NCBI GenBank assembly: GCA_023053575.1
Contig: JAKZAP010000007.1
Span: 20,795,464 to 20,859,463, forward strand
DNA length: 64,000 nucleotides
Origin: Branchinecta lynchi
Taxonomy: Eukaryota > Arthropoda > Branchiopoda > Anostraca > Branchinectidae
Reading direction: 5' to 3'
Part shown: piece after piece, positions 11,533-45,800 of the stretch
Numbering within the stretch: the stretch's first letter is position 1
How the letters are laid out: every line of letters begins with the position of its first letter
Notes under the pieces: model-generated
What the model was told of the DNA's origin: nothing
The model's database searches: none
What the model saw: only the letters and a program-made list of their open reading frames with translations
Position numbers and translations under genes: made by a program

Positions 11533-11708
11533 GAATCATATCTGACGATGGAAAACGGCTAAGTAAGCTACATTTTATTAGAGCTATATTTCGGCCCTTC
11601 TTGACAAGTTTGATTTTCAAGCTTGAGCCTGAAGAGGACCTTTGCCAAGAAGGGCCGAAATATAGCTCTAATAAAATGTAGCTGACTTATCGGTTTTGCA
11701 CCGTCAAA
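11533..11708. repeat. Foldback repeat in kinase 3' region
   Basis: The arm AAAATGTAGCTGACTTATCG is the inverse of the left end, and TATTTCGGCCCTTCTTG pairs with the inverse CAAGAAGGGCCGAAATA. The hairpin could form in the transcript if it is included in the kinase 3' UTR. Same family as 57608-57797. Confidence 0.75.
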
Positions 11709-11761
11709 AAGAGTGTAATCTTTTCCATGTACCGTATCTAGTGCCTATTTTCCAAGTTGTA

Positions 11762-11767
11762 AATAAA
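11762..11767 (+). terminator. Possible kinase polyadenylation signal
   Basis: AATAAA lies 272 bases after the kinase stop; further AATAAA motifs follow at about 11804. The choice between them cannot be made from sequence alone. Confidence 0.35.
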
Positions 11768-11953
11768 CACGTACCTAATTATTTACAAGAAGTTACTTTT
11801 ATTAATAAAATAATTTATTTATCTCGATTCGATTCCTGGTTAGTTTAAGTCACACAAATAAATACTGACATCATTTACGCGTTTAGCCATGAGGCTGCCG
11901 CCTGACAATGGGTGGGGCTTGCCTTTCATCAAATAATCACTAGAACCTCTGTC

Positions 11954-12760
11954 CAGTGTTGCCACTTATACCAAGATATATACGATAATACCGATACGAT
12001 CCTGAGGGAAATACCGCATACAATTTTTATTAGGCCGCATACCGCGAAATGGCGAGAAGGGAATTCCAGCGTTGGTGAATTAGACGTCATAAGAATAATA
12101 TAGGAAGATATACTTTAAGCTGCAGATTACAGTGAAATGCCAAGATCAGCCACAACAGATAGACAGTTGCGCCACGGATGGGGGCCCCCCCCCCAAATGT
12201 TGTCGGCCATTTGATAAAAAATAACCGAGTCGGAGCGGAGCGCCACTGTTTCGTAAAAACAGTTGATTTTTACGTAAAAACTATCGAATTTTTGTATGAA
12301 ATCATTCGGTTTTTCAGAAAAGCTGCGATTTTCACCAAAATAGTAGATTTAACTTAAAATTTTTTCGTAGAAACCGTAGTTTTTCTGTAAAAAAAAAAAT
12401 CAGTAAAAAGAAACAGTCAGTCGGTAAATACCTGAGCCCCCCCCCCTCCCCCCCCACAAAAAAATATTTTGGATGGTAAGGCCTCTGCAAATACGATATG
12501 GCTATTGTTCTAAACGCTATTGCTGTGAACGATGAAAGCTTAGACCACGGGTTCCGCAAACGCACTAGATAACCGCATTTACGGCACATCTTACAGCATA
12601 TCGCTTGAAGGAAGCTTGTGGCTTCACAAACGTCATTTTTGACGAATAACCTCCCAAAAATAATAAAATTCGCATGGCCTATCGCATTTTGGTTTTCGGA
12701 TACCGCAGAAGTACCTCGTTTTCACGAGGCCGGCACCGCTAAGGCCGAGTGGCAACACTG
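11954..12760. mobile_element. hAT-like non-autonomous transposon
   Basis: Perfect 13-bp inverted ends CAGTGTTGCCACT and AGTGGCAACACTG. The flanks CCTCTGTC (11946-11953) and CCTCCGTC (12761-12768) match at 7 of 8 bases, the expected hAT duplication length. The interior has poly-C tracts and short AAACAGTCG-like motifs resembling bases 1-200. No transposase ORF, so it is non-autonomous. Confidence 0.85.
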
Positions 12761-12879
12761 CCTCCGTCTCCCTATCTCTATGATACGACCATGCGGAGTC
12801 GAATGGTTTCCCTAGTTTGCAACGAGTGGAGCTCGGAACACGGAATATCACAGTTCGTTATCCCTACTACAAACAGCTA

Positions 12880-13098
12880 TATCGCAGTAAAGCCCCGTAG
12901 AAGATATTTCCAAAGTAACAGCCGATTGGTTGTCTATCACTGTGGCAAAACACGTGATGCGCTGCAGAGCGGGTCAGCGCGCCTCCTGCACTTTTTCCTC
13001 TGATCTTTGCAGCGGCGAATAGGGAAGTAGACAGCATCAACTCAAAGCTCGAGCAAGTATCTCTAGCTCAACTCAGTTTTGTCGGGTATCCATAGTCG
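12880..13098 (+). repeat. Dispersed repeat, copy of 40545-40770
   Basis: The blocks TATATCGCAGTRARGCCC, CGATTGRTTGTC, CAGCGGCG, AGGGAAGTA and CTCAGTTTTGTCGGGTATCC occur in the same order at 40545-40770. Identity is moderate. Non-coding and of unknown class. Confidence 0.6.
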
Positions 13099-13564
13099 CT
13101 GCACATGACCGATGACGGAGATTTTATTGGGTGGACTTGTGTTCAAACTGTGTTTCCAAGGAAACAAAGTTACTAATTTCTATTACTAATTTATAAGTAA
13201 TTCCTGTTTCTAACCCCTCCCATAAACGGACACACGATAAGTTTTTCCATTCCGGCTTTCCTGCACATTGAAGTTGAAAAAGTCTGAACATTTCCGTACG
13301 GAACTGAAGATAGTGCAAAACCTCTGATGTTCTATCTGCAGCGCATGATGAGCGAAAATGAAGTCTTTCCTCGAAAAAAATCCTCGTAACCCGAGTTCCT
13401 GACCTACATCAACCATTCCCATGAGTTTTGAAAGTGGAAAGTGATTCTCGGAACAATTTTTCGCGATTTTACCGCTGGCTGGATAGTTATCCAGAACCTC
13501 GCAATGGATAGCCAAAATATCGCTTAAAGAACATCCTAGATGACTTTTCCGTTTTCCGTGATTC

Positions 13565-13570
13565 TTTAAT
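13565..13570 (-). terminator. Possible VCP polyadenylation signal
   Basis: ATTAAA on the minus strand, 175 bases beyond the VCP stop codon. A canonical AATAAA lies further on, at about 13132. Position alone supports this call. Confidence 0.3.
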
Positions 13571-13744
13571 ATAAGATTTGGGCTAATTAGATGTCAATGA
13601 ATCTGGCCACTTTCTTCCAAATAAGTTATATTTGCTATATGATCAAAAATCCAAAAAAGTGAGGAAAAGAACTACAGCGAATCCATACAAAATATCTTCT
13701 TAGCCTAAAAACGAACGCGGAGGGGCCTTTGGTTCCCTACACTT

Positions 13745-37171
<23,427 letters not shown>

Positions 37172-37290
37172 CTCTGAAATAACAGAAAGAATTGAACAGG
37201 AATTATGATTCAGCAATTCCCAAACTGTGACTGAAGCTCTTTTCTTCCACAGTCTAAATCCGTAGCCTGTCTAGGGCTTGGGCCTCGCCG

Positions 37291-37716
37291 TCCATCATAA
37301 GGCGTATTCTCGCCGTTCCCCGAGGACTCCTCGGGGAATCGAAGGGAACGGCGAGAATAGAGGGAGTCACTCCACGCGGACTCCGCGTACAGAAACAGCG
37401 AGAACAAGGGGAATTCTTCCAAAATCGATTTTGTTCAAATAAGAAATATGCAGTTGACGAAATTAGTCTGGATCCACTTTATTTTTGGTTTTGTTTATTC
37501 TGATTATTTTTAATTAACTTTACATTGCACCAATACCAGCAAAAATTGATTCCCCTCCGAATCTGAAAGGGAGTCCTTTTTGATGACGGGGATGATGAAC
37601 GGAGCATTTCCTGTCCGTGGGCACTCGCGAGAATACGGGGAGTGAGTCCTCGGGACAAACAAAAACGCGGGGACTCCTCAAGTGGAGTCCTCGGGGAACG
37701 GCGAGGATACGCCTAT
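37291..37716. mobile_element. Short TIR element, AGGCGTATTCTCGCC family
   Basis: Inverted ends AGGCGTATTCTCGCCGTTCC and GGAACGGCGAGGATACGCCT, flanked by ATA on both sides. Subterminal CCCGAGGACTCCTCGGGGA palindromes. A second copy in inverse order lies at 42004-42438. Its location just upstream of the VCP start places it in or near the VCP promoter or 5' UTR intron. Confidence 0.75.
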
Positions 37717-37782
37717 AGGGAGTCGAGATCGAGGGAGATCCACGAAAAAACGATGTTTCTCGTGAAAAGATCATTTCTAGTA

Positions 37783-38943
37783 GGCACTGTCTAGGGAACC
37801 GGGAGCCGTACTTTATGTCCCATGGGCTGCGGAACCGGTAGTTCTCACGGAAACCAAACCATATGAGCTGCGATTCCGGGATCTGACGTCATTGACTAAC
37901 GGAAACTTGTATGTGCTGGCTTCCCTTCCGGTAGTAAGTGGAAATAGCTCACGGCAACTTCATCGCACCAGCTTCTCGTCCGGTAGTCTGACGGAATTCT
38001 GTACTCAGAAGCTAGGAAGCCGGTAGTTCATACCGGAAACTATACAATTGGAGCTTGTGTTCCGGTAGTGTCTACTTGGAATATAGAACTCATGGAATAG
38101 CTAGGATACTGGGATTTTCACTGACTTAGAGAAAATAACATAGGACAAATTTATACTACCGGATCCCATATATTGAGAGCTAAGGTACCGGTAGTAACTA
38201 TTTGATTGAAATTGACCAGCTCACGGACACAGATGGCTATGGGCTGGGGTTCCGGTAGTGCCAAAAATTAAAATTACAACTGACAGAGGCCTGTCAATAT
38301 GAACTTTTGAATCCGGTACAGCTCATGGAATCCAACTTCCATGAGATTGTAATTTTGGCACTACCGAGTTGGGTTCCGTGAGTTAAAAATATTCACTTCC
38401 GGTTTCCTAGCCTGCACTGACATGGGTCCGTGAGTTCAATTTTTGTTTGCACTACCGGAACCCTAGCCCATAGCCATCTGTGTCCGTGAGCTGGTCATTT
38501 TCATCAAATAGTTGCTACTACCGGTACCTTAGCTCTCAATATATGGGTTCCGGTAGTACAAATCTGTCCATGTTATTTTCTAAGTCAGTGAAAATCCCGG
38601 TATCCTAGCTCTCGTCCAAACTATTCCTTGAGTTCTATATTCCACGTAGACACTACCGGAATACAAGCTCCAATTGTACAGTTTCCGATATGAACTACCG
38701 GCTCCCTAGCTTCTAAGTACACAATTCCGTGAGACTACCGGACGAGAAGCTGGTGCGATGAAATTGCCGTGAGCTATTTCCACTTACGACCGGAACGGGA
38801 GCCAGCACAGATAAGTTTCCATTAGTCAATGACGTCAGATCCCGGAATCGCAGCTCATCTGGTTTGGTTTCCGTGAGAACTACCGGTTCCGCAGCCCATG
38901 GGACATAAAGTACGGCTCCCGGTTCCCTAGACAGTGCCTTTCT
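37783..38943. repeat. 1.16-kb foldback element
   Basis: Arms of about 520 bp: the left starts AGGCACTGTCTAGGGAACCG and the right ends CGGTTCCCTAGACAGTGCCT. The interior consists of repeated CTACCGG, CTCACGGA and CTAGCTTCTA blocks that read the same in inverse from the right arm. Related to 35290-36650. No coding content. Confidence 0.85.
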
Positions 38944-39012
38944 AGTAAGAAGTGTGCTTAAAAGATAATATTTGCGTTTACCAGCCACGCCAACCTGTGA
39001 CATGCCAGCTGT

Positions 39013-39624
39013 GGTACGGTACCCACCGTAGTACAGTACCCACCGTAGTACGGTACCCACCGTAGTACGGTACCCACCGTAGGACGGTACCCACCGTAGG
39101 ACGGTACCCACCGTAGGACGGTACCCACCGTAGGACGGTACCCACCGTAGGACGGTACCCACCGTAGGACGGTACTCACCGTAGGACGGTACCCACCGTA
39201 GGACGGTACCCACCGTAGGACGGTACCCACCGTAGGACGGTACCCACCGTAGGACGGTACCCACCGTAGGACGGTACCCACCGTAGGACGGTACCCACCG
39301 TAGGACGGTACCCACCGTAGGACGGTACCCACCGTAGGACGGTACCCACCGTAGGACGGTACCCACCGTAGGACGGTACCCACCGTAGGACGGTACCCAC
39401 CGTAGGACGGTACCCACCGTAGGACGGTACCCACCGTAGGACGGTACCCACCGTAGTACGGTACCCACCGTAGGACGGTACCCACCGTAGGACGGTACCC
39501 ACCGTAGGACGGTACCCACCGTAGCACGGTACCCACCGTAGCACGGTACCCACCGTAGCACGGTACCCACCGTAGCACGGTACCCACCGTAGCACAGTAC
39601 CCACCGTAGTGCGGTACCAACCGT
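39013..39624. repeat. 17-bp minisatellite, about 35 copies
   Basis: Head-to-tail copies of GGACGGTACCCACCGTA with variants at position 2-3 (GTACG, GCACG) concentrated at both ends and near 39455. The core is very uniform. Each unit contains GGTACC. The minus strand has no stop in any frame, so long ORFs of a 17-residue repeat (GTVLRWVPSYGGYRPTV) appear in three frames. I take these to be by-products of the repeat, not genes. Confidence 0.97.
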
Positions 39625-39654
39625 TGTATCAGATACCATGGTATAGTATATGGA

Positions 39655-40506
39655 TAAAAGCCAGGCTTCACCTTCCAGATTACCAGACGTCCGGGGCTTC
39701 TGCCGAGTCAAGCCAACCCTTCCAGATTTTCATGATAATGATGACAACTAATTTTGCTATTCTTCAACATTTCATAGATATCCCCTCCGCATGTCCCCTC
39801 CGCATCTCTTGTATTCCAGTCACAACTGTCAATCACTTTCCCTTTTCTTCCGGCATTTGCATATTTGTTCCGTCTCTCGAATGGATTGCCTCTATGGTAC
39901 CTTCCAGACATCTGGAATCTGGGGTGTCCAACACCTCGGACTTGCAGACGTTTTTGAGGAGGGTTTTCGCGAGATCTCGGAATCACTTTCCGGCGAGCGA
40001 AGCGCATCGCGAAAACTGTGGGAAAGCTATTCCTGGAATGACTTTCCACTTTCCCGCTGGACTGATCGCGAAAACACATGGAAAGCTGACATCGCCGGGA
40101 AAATGTTGAATTACAAATTTTTCCGAATAAATATGGTTCACTTAACGGTTTCTTTGATTCTCATATATTCCATCGAAGTCACCTTAATTACGATTGCCAT
40201 TTTTTTTTTTTTTTATCAATGACAATTCCCGCCGAAGACATTCAACTTTCCACGGAGCTTTCCACTATCCTCGTGGAATCACTTTCAGGGAAAGCTGCTT
40301 CGGTTTCCGAAGCTCGAAAATGGGGTTGGAAAGTTCGACGACTTTCCGAAGTAGCGCGAAAACCACTGGAAAGTGATTCCGACTTTGCTTTCCAGCTCGC
40401 GAAAACCCTCCTTTGGTCTGACTTCACCTTCCAGATCCGTCTCGACGAAAACGGTTGTCTAGAATCCGGAAGAAAAATCTGGAAGGTGAAGCCTCGCTTT
40501 TACCAC
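39655..40506. repeat. TIR repeat, CTTCACCTTCCAGATT ends
   Basis: ATAAAAGCCAGGCTTCACCT at about 39654 is matched by the inverse AGGTGAAGCCTCGCTTTTA at about 40486-40504. Internal motifs TTTCCA/TGGAAA and GCGAAAAC recur in both orientations. Open frames across it (e.g. 40219-40863) show no similarity I recognise and are likely fortuitous. Confidence 0.6.
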
Positions 40507-40544
40507 TGCCGGGACCGTGATATTTGTATATCTCTGCAAACATT

Positions 40545-40965
40545 ATATCGCAGTGAGGCCCTGAGAAGAAATCCTGAAAGTAAAAGACGATTGATTGTCC
40601 ACAATCGTGACGTCACATGTACCACGTTACAGAGAGGGGCAGCACGCCTGCCGCAAGTTTCCTTTGATATGGGCAGCGGCGGAGAGGGAAGTAAACTGGT
40701 ATCATTTCATAGCTCAGCAGGTACCTCTAACTCAGCTCAGTTTTGTCGGGGTATCCGTGGTCGGGATCCAGGGTATCCCGAAGCCGCGCCGAATCTAAAT
40801 TCGGCGGCGGTACGCCGAAAATTTGTTGGAGGCGTGCCGCCAATTTATCGGCGTTTACTCTAATTTTAGCATTTTTGCGGTTATTTTTCAGTTTTCCAAC
40901 AAATTTTTGCAATTTTTATACCACAAATCGTTAGCGTTGTTATGGTACTGGCAGTTTTCGGTTCA
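40545..40965 (+). repeat. Dispersed repeat plus CGCCG-rich block
   Basis: 40545-40770 is the second copy of 12880-13098. 40776-40870 is rich in CGGCG/CGCCG and pairs with a similar block at 43670-43750 in arrangement. No gene was recognised. Confidence 0.5.
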
Positions 40966-42003
40966 AGTGCCATAAGCGATCATAATGGTGATCCATCGAT
41001 CTCTCTTTTGAGTACATCCATTCCACGTAAGCTAAAAGACGATGACACTTCATATGCTTATAAATGCTCGGCGAAACCATGTTTTACCGGATTAAATCCA
41101 TCGACTCGTGTGGCGGTGGAGGGAGGAGGAGTACGAAACTTGTGACCCGCGTGACCCGATTCAGTCGAGTAGAGCGATACTCCATTTATAAGGCCGAATT
41201 GCATCCGACCACGGGGTGAGGGGGGATTCCGGGAATTTTGGAACGTTGCGATGGAATAAAAGGATTCCATATTTGGAACGTTGCTAAGGAATATAGGGAT
41301 TGGGATTAAACTTGGACGGTACAAACATTATGGGGCTCAGATGTGGGATTTTCAAGTCCGGACTGAATACGACCTTGATGCGCGGAGCTGGAAGGGGCGA
41401 GCCTTAAGATTTCCGGAAGTACTTCGTTTCGGGGGAGAAACTTGGCAGTTGCTTCTAGACGCGACATAAATTTTTCGAATCACATCCGACTTAGGGGGTG
41501 GGGGGCAGAGGCCCGGAATTTGGTTAGCATATACGTAGCGTCCAAAGGTCATGGAACCTAGATATGTTATTTTGAGGTCGAGACCGGATCTGGTCTCGTC
41601 GGGGGGGAGTTATGTGTCACCGAAAATTTGGTGGTGGGATAGAAGCAGAGGCTCGGTGACATGTGTAGGAACCAGAAGGATAGAGAGATTGGGATGAAAC
41701 TTGGATTGTGCAAAAGTAACGGGTCCAAAATTCGGAAGGGCTACCATTCGAGTGACCCTGTGGGTGATGAGAGCAAATTCCCTTGATATGATATTTCAAG
41801 TCAGAGTCACATGTGGACATGGTGGGGGTTGAGAGAGGTTCCGGAAATTTTGTGATGCGCATGGGGACCAAAAGAACAGAGTGAGAAACTTGGAAGGCAC
41901 ACATGCCATGGACCCGAATCTGCCATTTGAGGTCTGGATCGGATGCGACCAGATACTGCGTAGACGGAATACTACTCAAGGGACTTTACCGTGACAAATC
42001 ATC
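40966..42003 (+). repeat. Partial GGCACTTG-family repeat
   Basis: Starts CAAGTGCCATAAGCGATC and holds diverged units with GGGATTGGGATTAAACTTGG, GTCCGGACTGAATACGACC and G-runs. The unit structure matches 48326-51277 but is more decayed. Confidence 0.55.
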
Positions 42004-42438
42004 TGGTTTGTTTAAGCGTATTCTCGCCGTTTCCCGAGGACTCTTTTGAGGAGTCCCTGCATTTTTGTTTATCCCAGGAACTCACTCCGCGTATTCTCAC
42101 GAGTCCCCATGGACGGGGAAAACTCCAATTATAGTCACCGTCATCAAAAAGAACTCCCTTTCAGATTCGGGGGGACATAAACTTTTGCTGGCGTTGGTGC
42201 AATGTAAAGTAACTACAAACAATCAGAATAAACAAAACCAAAAATAAAATGGATCCAGAGTAATCTCGTCAACTGCATATTTTTTTTTATCGAACAAAAT
42301 CTATTTTAGAATCATTCTGTGTGTTCTCGTTGTTTTCCGTACGCGAGTCCGCGAGGAGTGACTCCCTCCATTCTTGCCGTTCCTTTTGGTTCCCGAGGAC
42401 TCCTCGGGGAACGACAAGAATACGCCTTCGTCACAGGA
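42004..42438. mobile_element. Short TIR element, AGGCGTATTCTCGCC family (copy 2)
   Basis: Inverted ends AAGCGTATTCTCGCCGTTTC and GAACGACAAGAATACGCCTT. Overall it is the inverse of 37291-37716, including the AATAAACAAAACC block. Confidence 0.7.
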
Positions 42439-42564
42439 CAAGTCTAAACCCGTGACATGAGTATGTAAAGTGCTTAGATGGAATTTTTTTCGGCGGGATC
42501 ACGGTTCCTTTGGCCAGCTTCTTCGTAACCATTGTAGTGATTTGCGAACTAAGTTCAAAAACCC

Positions 42565-42640
42565 CTCTTTACCTCAGTGGCAGAGCAGTGATCTTGAAAG
42601 CCGAAGGTCCTAGGTTCAAATCCAAGCTGTCTAGGACCCA
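42565..42640 (+). repeat. tRNA-like sequence (SINE head or tRNA relic)
   Basis: ACCTCAGTGGCAGAGCAGTG resembles an A box with D-arm, and AGGTTCAAATCC is a B box 35-40 bases on. The acceptor stem does not pair, so it is not a working tRNA gene. Confidence 0.5.
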
Positions 42641-42649
42641 TGACTGTTT

Positions 42650-43070
42650 TCGCGCTGCACGCAGGTCACAAGGTCACGAATTCCCCCTCCCTCCACCCAC
42701 ACACGGATGGTCGGATCTGGAAAATAAGGTTTCGTTGAGTATCAGTCGGGTCCTTTACAGTCCTTCATAGTCCTAGCATATATGGAAATGCCGTGACTAG
42801 AAAAATTAGACATTGGGATAAACGAACCAACGGAGAGACATCATGGTCGCTACATGACGCTCGAGTAGAGCTGCTGCGAGTCCAGCAAATCCGAGTCCGA
42901 GTCATTGAAAAAGACGTCTCGAGACGAGTCCAGGGTCCGAGTCCACAGCTCTGGCGGAAGGACAGCTCCGTGAAAGACGAGTCCTAGTCCTTGAAAAAGG
43001 CGTCTCGAGACTAGTCCAGACTCCGAGGTCCCCACCTTGAGTCGAAGGCTGCAAGTGCCATAAAATCCTT
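42650..43070 (-). repeat. Partial GGCACTTG-family repeat
   Basis: CCACCCACACACGGATGGTC, CAGTCGGGTCC and a terminal CTGCAAGTGCCATAAAA (43049-43065). Between them is an array of GAGTCC/GACGAG motifs. Confidence 0.45.
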
Positions 43071-43849
43071 GACCATACAAGCTAGCTGCTGTGGTATTAT
43101 AAGTAAAATTTGTTCAGCCGGGGAATCTCCAGTAATCGAGGGGATTTCTAGGGAACACCCCCCTCCCCCCTGAAACATGCAAAAATCATAATTTGTAAAG
43201 GCTTTTCCCTCTAATCTATGTCTTTTTTGTACGTTTTTGTCCGACCCACAGGCAACCTCCCCCCCCCCCCCTCCCCGAATTAAATTCCTGGATACGGGCC
43301 TGCCTCCAGAAATCGAGGTTTCCAAGAGAATTCCAAAGTTTGCCAACGTTCAGTGAAATTATGCTGCCGTCCTGAAGGAACGACCAGTTTCACCGTCCGA
43401 GCTTGTCCGGAACTGTCTGAACTAGCAAAAGTTGGACAGAGTGACGAACCGACAGGCAGCACGAACGCTGTTTGGCACTTTGTTTACACGGTTTGGAGTC
43501 CACATACAGTTTTCTGTAGAAACTGTCATTCTTGCACTGCCGCTACAACCGAAGACTTTTCTGTTAGTGCACATGCTGATGAGCAAAAACCGAACAAAAA
43601 CCTTGAGCCTAGGGAAGATAAAGCTCAATAGAAAGAGAATCTGATTATATCACCTAAAAAGATACGGCGTCAGAATTTTACGGGCGGGCCGCCGCCGCCG
43701 ACCCTAACGGCGACGCGTCGCCGACTTTCGGCGCGGCTTCGGGGACTAATCCGTAGTCGCTGTATGGGAACAAAGGCGGAAGTTCTGTTGAATTATTTGT
43801 TCACGATGCCACTTAAATTACCGAATTCACTTATTATTAATAGAAATTA
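43071..43849. other. Intergenic, unrecognised
   Basis: C-runs near 43160 and 43260. The CGCCG-rich block at 43670-43750 is possibly related to 40776-40870. Open frames at 43353-43644 show no recognisable domain. Confidence 0.3.
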
Positions 43850-45800
43850 TTAGAAATTGTAGTATAAATATACAAAATCTGAAAATCCAATCGTACATAT
43901 TATACACCTCGAGGTCACTAGCCAACTAGTTGGCTACTGTAAAAAATTCCTATAGGAAAAGCCGGCGTTGCCGACTAGTTGGCTACGAGAAAAATTCGTA
44001 TAGGATTTTTGTTTGTGTTCCAACTAGTCCGCAGCTATGGCGCAGCCACTGTAAGAAATTTCGTATGGGAAATCCCGCGTTGCCGACTAGTTGGCTACGA
44101 TCATAAATCATATATGAGAAAAGTTTGTAGCCAACAAGTTCGCTACCGTAAGAAATTTCGTATCGGAAATCTGGCTACGACCAGAAATGTCGTTTTATGT
44201 TTATTAAGACATAAAAAAAATTTTATGTCTTAATAAAAAATTTCTTATTTTAGCGAATTAGTCTGATAATTCTGCATTCCTTGACAAATTTTCTTATTTA
44301 TGCCAACTAGTTGGATATAAAGTTTTTCTTTCTTTCTGGAAATCGTGTAGGAAAAAACTTTATATCCAACTAGTTGGCATAAATAAGAAAATTTGTCAAG
44401 GAATGCAGAATTATCAGACTAATTCGCTAAAATAAGAAATTTTTTATTAAGACATATTGAATAATCAATTAGATAGCTGTTAGTTTATTGCGTATAAGAT
44501 AATGTGGCACATAGCCAACTAATAGGGTCAAAATCCTTGTTGAGGCTGAAAGCTTGAAACCGACTAGTTGGATATTTCGAATTTCTATGTGAATTGACAC
44601 AATCCGACTAGTTGGATATTTTCTGAAATCTCTGTACGAGTGAGAGACATACCCAACTAGCTGAATAAAAAGTTTTTCCCTAGACGAATTCTCGCCGTGA
44701 CCATCTAGTTGGCCATGCGGGATTTCTATATGAAATTTCTGCTGATCCAACTAGTTGGCTAAAATAAGAAAATTCTTATAGAAACGGGGGGTGATTATCC
44801 AACTAGTTGACTAAAATAAAAAAAAAATCCTATAGGAACGAGGATGAATATCCAACTAGTTGGCTAAAATAAGAAAACTCGTCAATGAATACAGAATTTT
44901 CAAACTAATTCACTAAAATGAGAAAATTTGTATTATCCAAGTAGACGGCTGTTGGTTCATTGACTATTAGACAAAGTGGTGCATAACCAACTAATGGGAT
45001 CGAAGTCCTTGTCGACACTGAAAGCTGTTTCGACTAGTTGGATATTTTCTGAAATTCTTGTCCGTGTTCATACAATCCGACTAGTTTTCGAAATCTCTAT
45101 CCAAATTCAGAGAATCCGACTATAGTTGGATATTTTCTATAATCCCTATACGAGTGTGATAATTATCCAACTAGTTGGATCTAAAGTTTTCTCCTATACG
45201 ATTTCTCGTCCTAGCCAACTAGTTGGCAATGTGGAATTTCCTATACAAAATTTCTTACGGTAGCAGTACGGTAGCGAACTAGTTGGCTACAAACTTTTCT
45301 CCTATATGATTTCTGATCGTAGCCAACTAATTGGCAACGCGGGATTTACTATACGAAATTTCTTACAGTGGCGGACTAGTTGGAACACAAACAAAAAACC
45401 TATACGAATTGTTCTCGTAGCCAACTAGTCGGCAACGCTGGATTTCCTATACGAAATTTCTTACAATGGCGGACTAGTTGGAACATCGTAGTGGATTCTC
45501 GTAGCCAACTAGTCGGCAACGCTGGATTTCCTATGCGAAACTTCTTACAGTTGCGGACTAGTTGGAACACAAACAAAAATCCTATACGATATTTCTTACA
45601 GTGGCGGACAAGTTGGAACACAAACAAAAATCATATACGATTTTTTCTCGTAGCCAACTAGTCGGCAACGCCGGCTTTTCCTATAGGGGAATTTTGTACA
45701 GTAGCAAACTAGTTGGCTAATGACCACGAGGTGTATATGTATGATTGGATATTCAAACTTTGTATATTTATACGACAATTTATAATAATTTCCAACCAGA
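43850..45800. repeat. Foldback element made of CCAACTAGTTGG palindromes
   Basis: About 32 full or one-to-three-mismatch copies of the palindrome CCAACTAGTTGG at roughly 57-bp spacing, from 43921 to 45715. The outer 200 bp at each end are inverted copies (left GTAGTATAAATATACAAA and ATACACCTCG; right CGAGGTGTAT and TTTGTATATTTATACGAC). Between palindromes are recurring CTATACGAAATTTCTTAC and inverse GTAAGAAATTTCGTATAG segments. No ORF or transposase. I know of no named family with this pattern. Confidence 0.85.
44224..44456. repeat. Perfect 104-bp inverted repeat within the palindrome array
   Basis: 44224-44327 and 44353-44456 are exact reverse complements with a 25-bp loop. The arms themselves each contain one CCAACTAGTTGG. 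A smaller hairpin of TTATGTCTTAATAAA lies at the left edge. Confidence 0.9.

Noticed and set aside
11628..11680. CTGAAGA...hairpin...CGAAA resembling a hammerhead ribozyme core, as in Penelope-like retroelements
   Set aside because: The bases just outside the core (GAGC...GCTC) pair with each other, which is a simple hairpin and not the three-way topology of a hammerhead. No matching cleavage-site NUH with stem III was found, and another copy (2706) breaks the CUGANGA rule.
38713..39711. 332-codon minus-strand open frame, the longest in the window
   Set aside because: It is almost entirely the 17-bp minisatellite, and equivalent frames are open in all three phases. No start context, domain or splice signal supports a protein.
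40219..40863. 214-codon plus-strand open frame
   Set aside because: It runs through a TIR repeat and a dispersed repeat with no known domain, and the motifs that repeat in both orientations argue for non-coding origin.
42565..42640. Functional tRNA gene
   Set aside because: A and B boxes are present but the acceptor stem does not pair and no clean anticodon stem-loop can be drawn. The same holds for 62010-62075.
43921..45715. Regularly spaced palindromic repeats resembling a CRISPR array
   Set aside because: The host is an animal. The spacers are related to each other and repeat in inverse orientation, and there are no cas genes. It is a foldback repeat.
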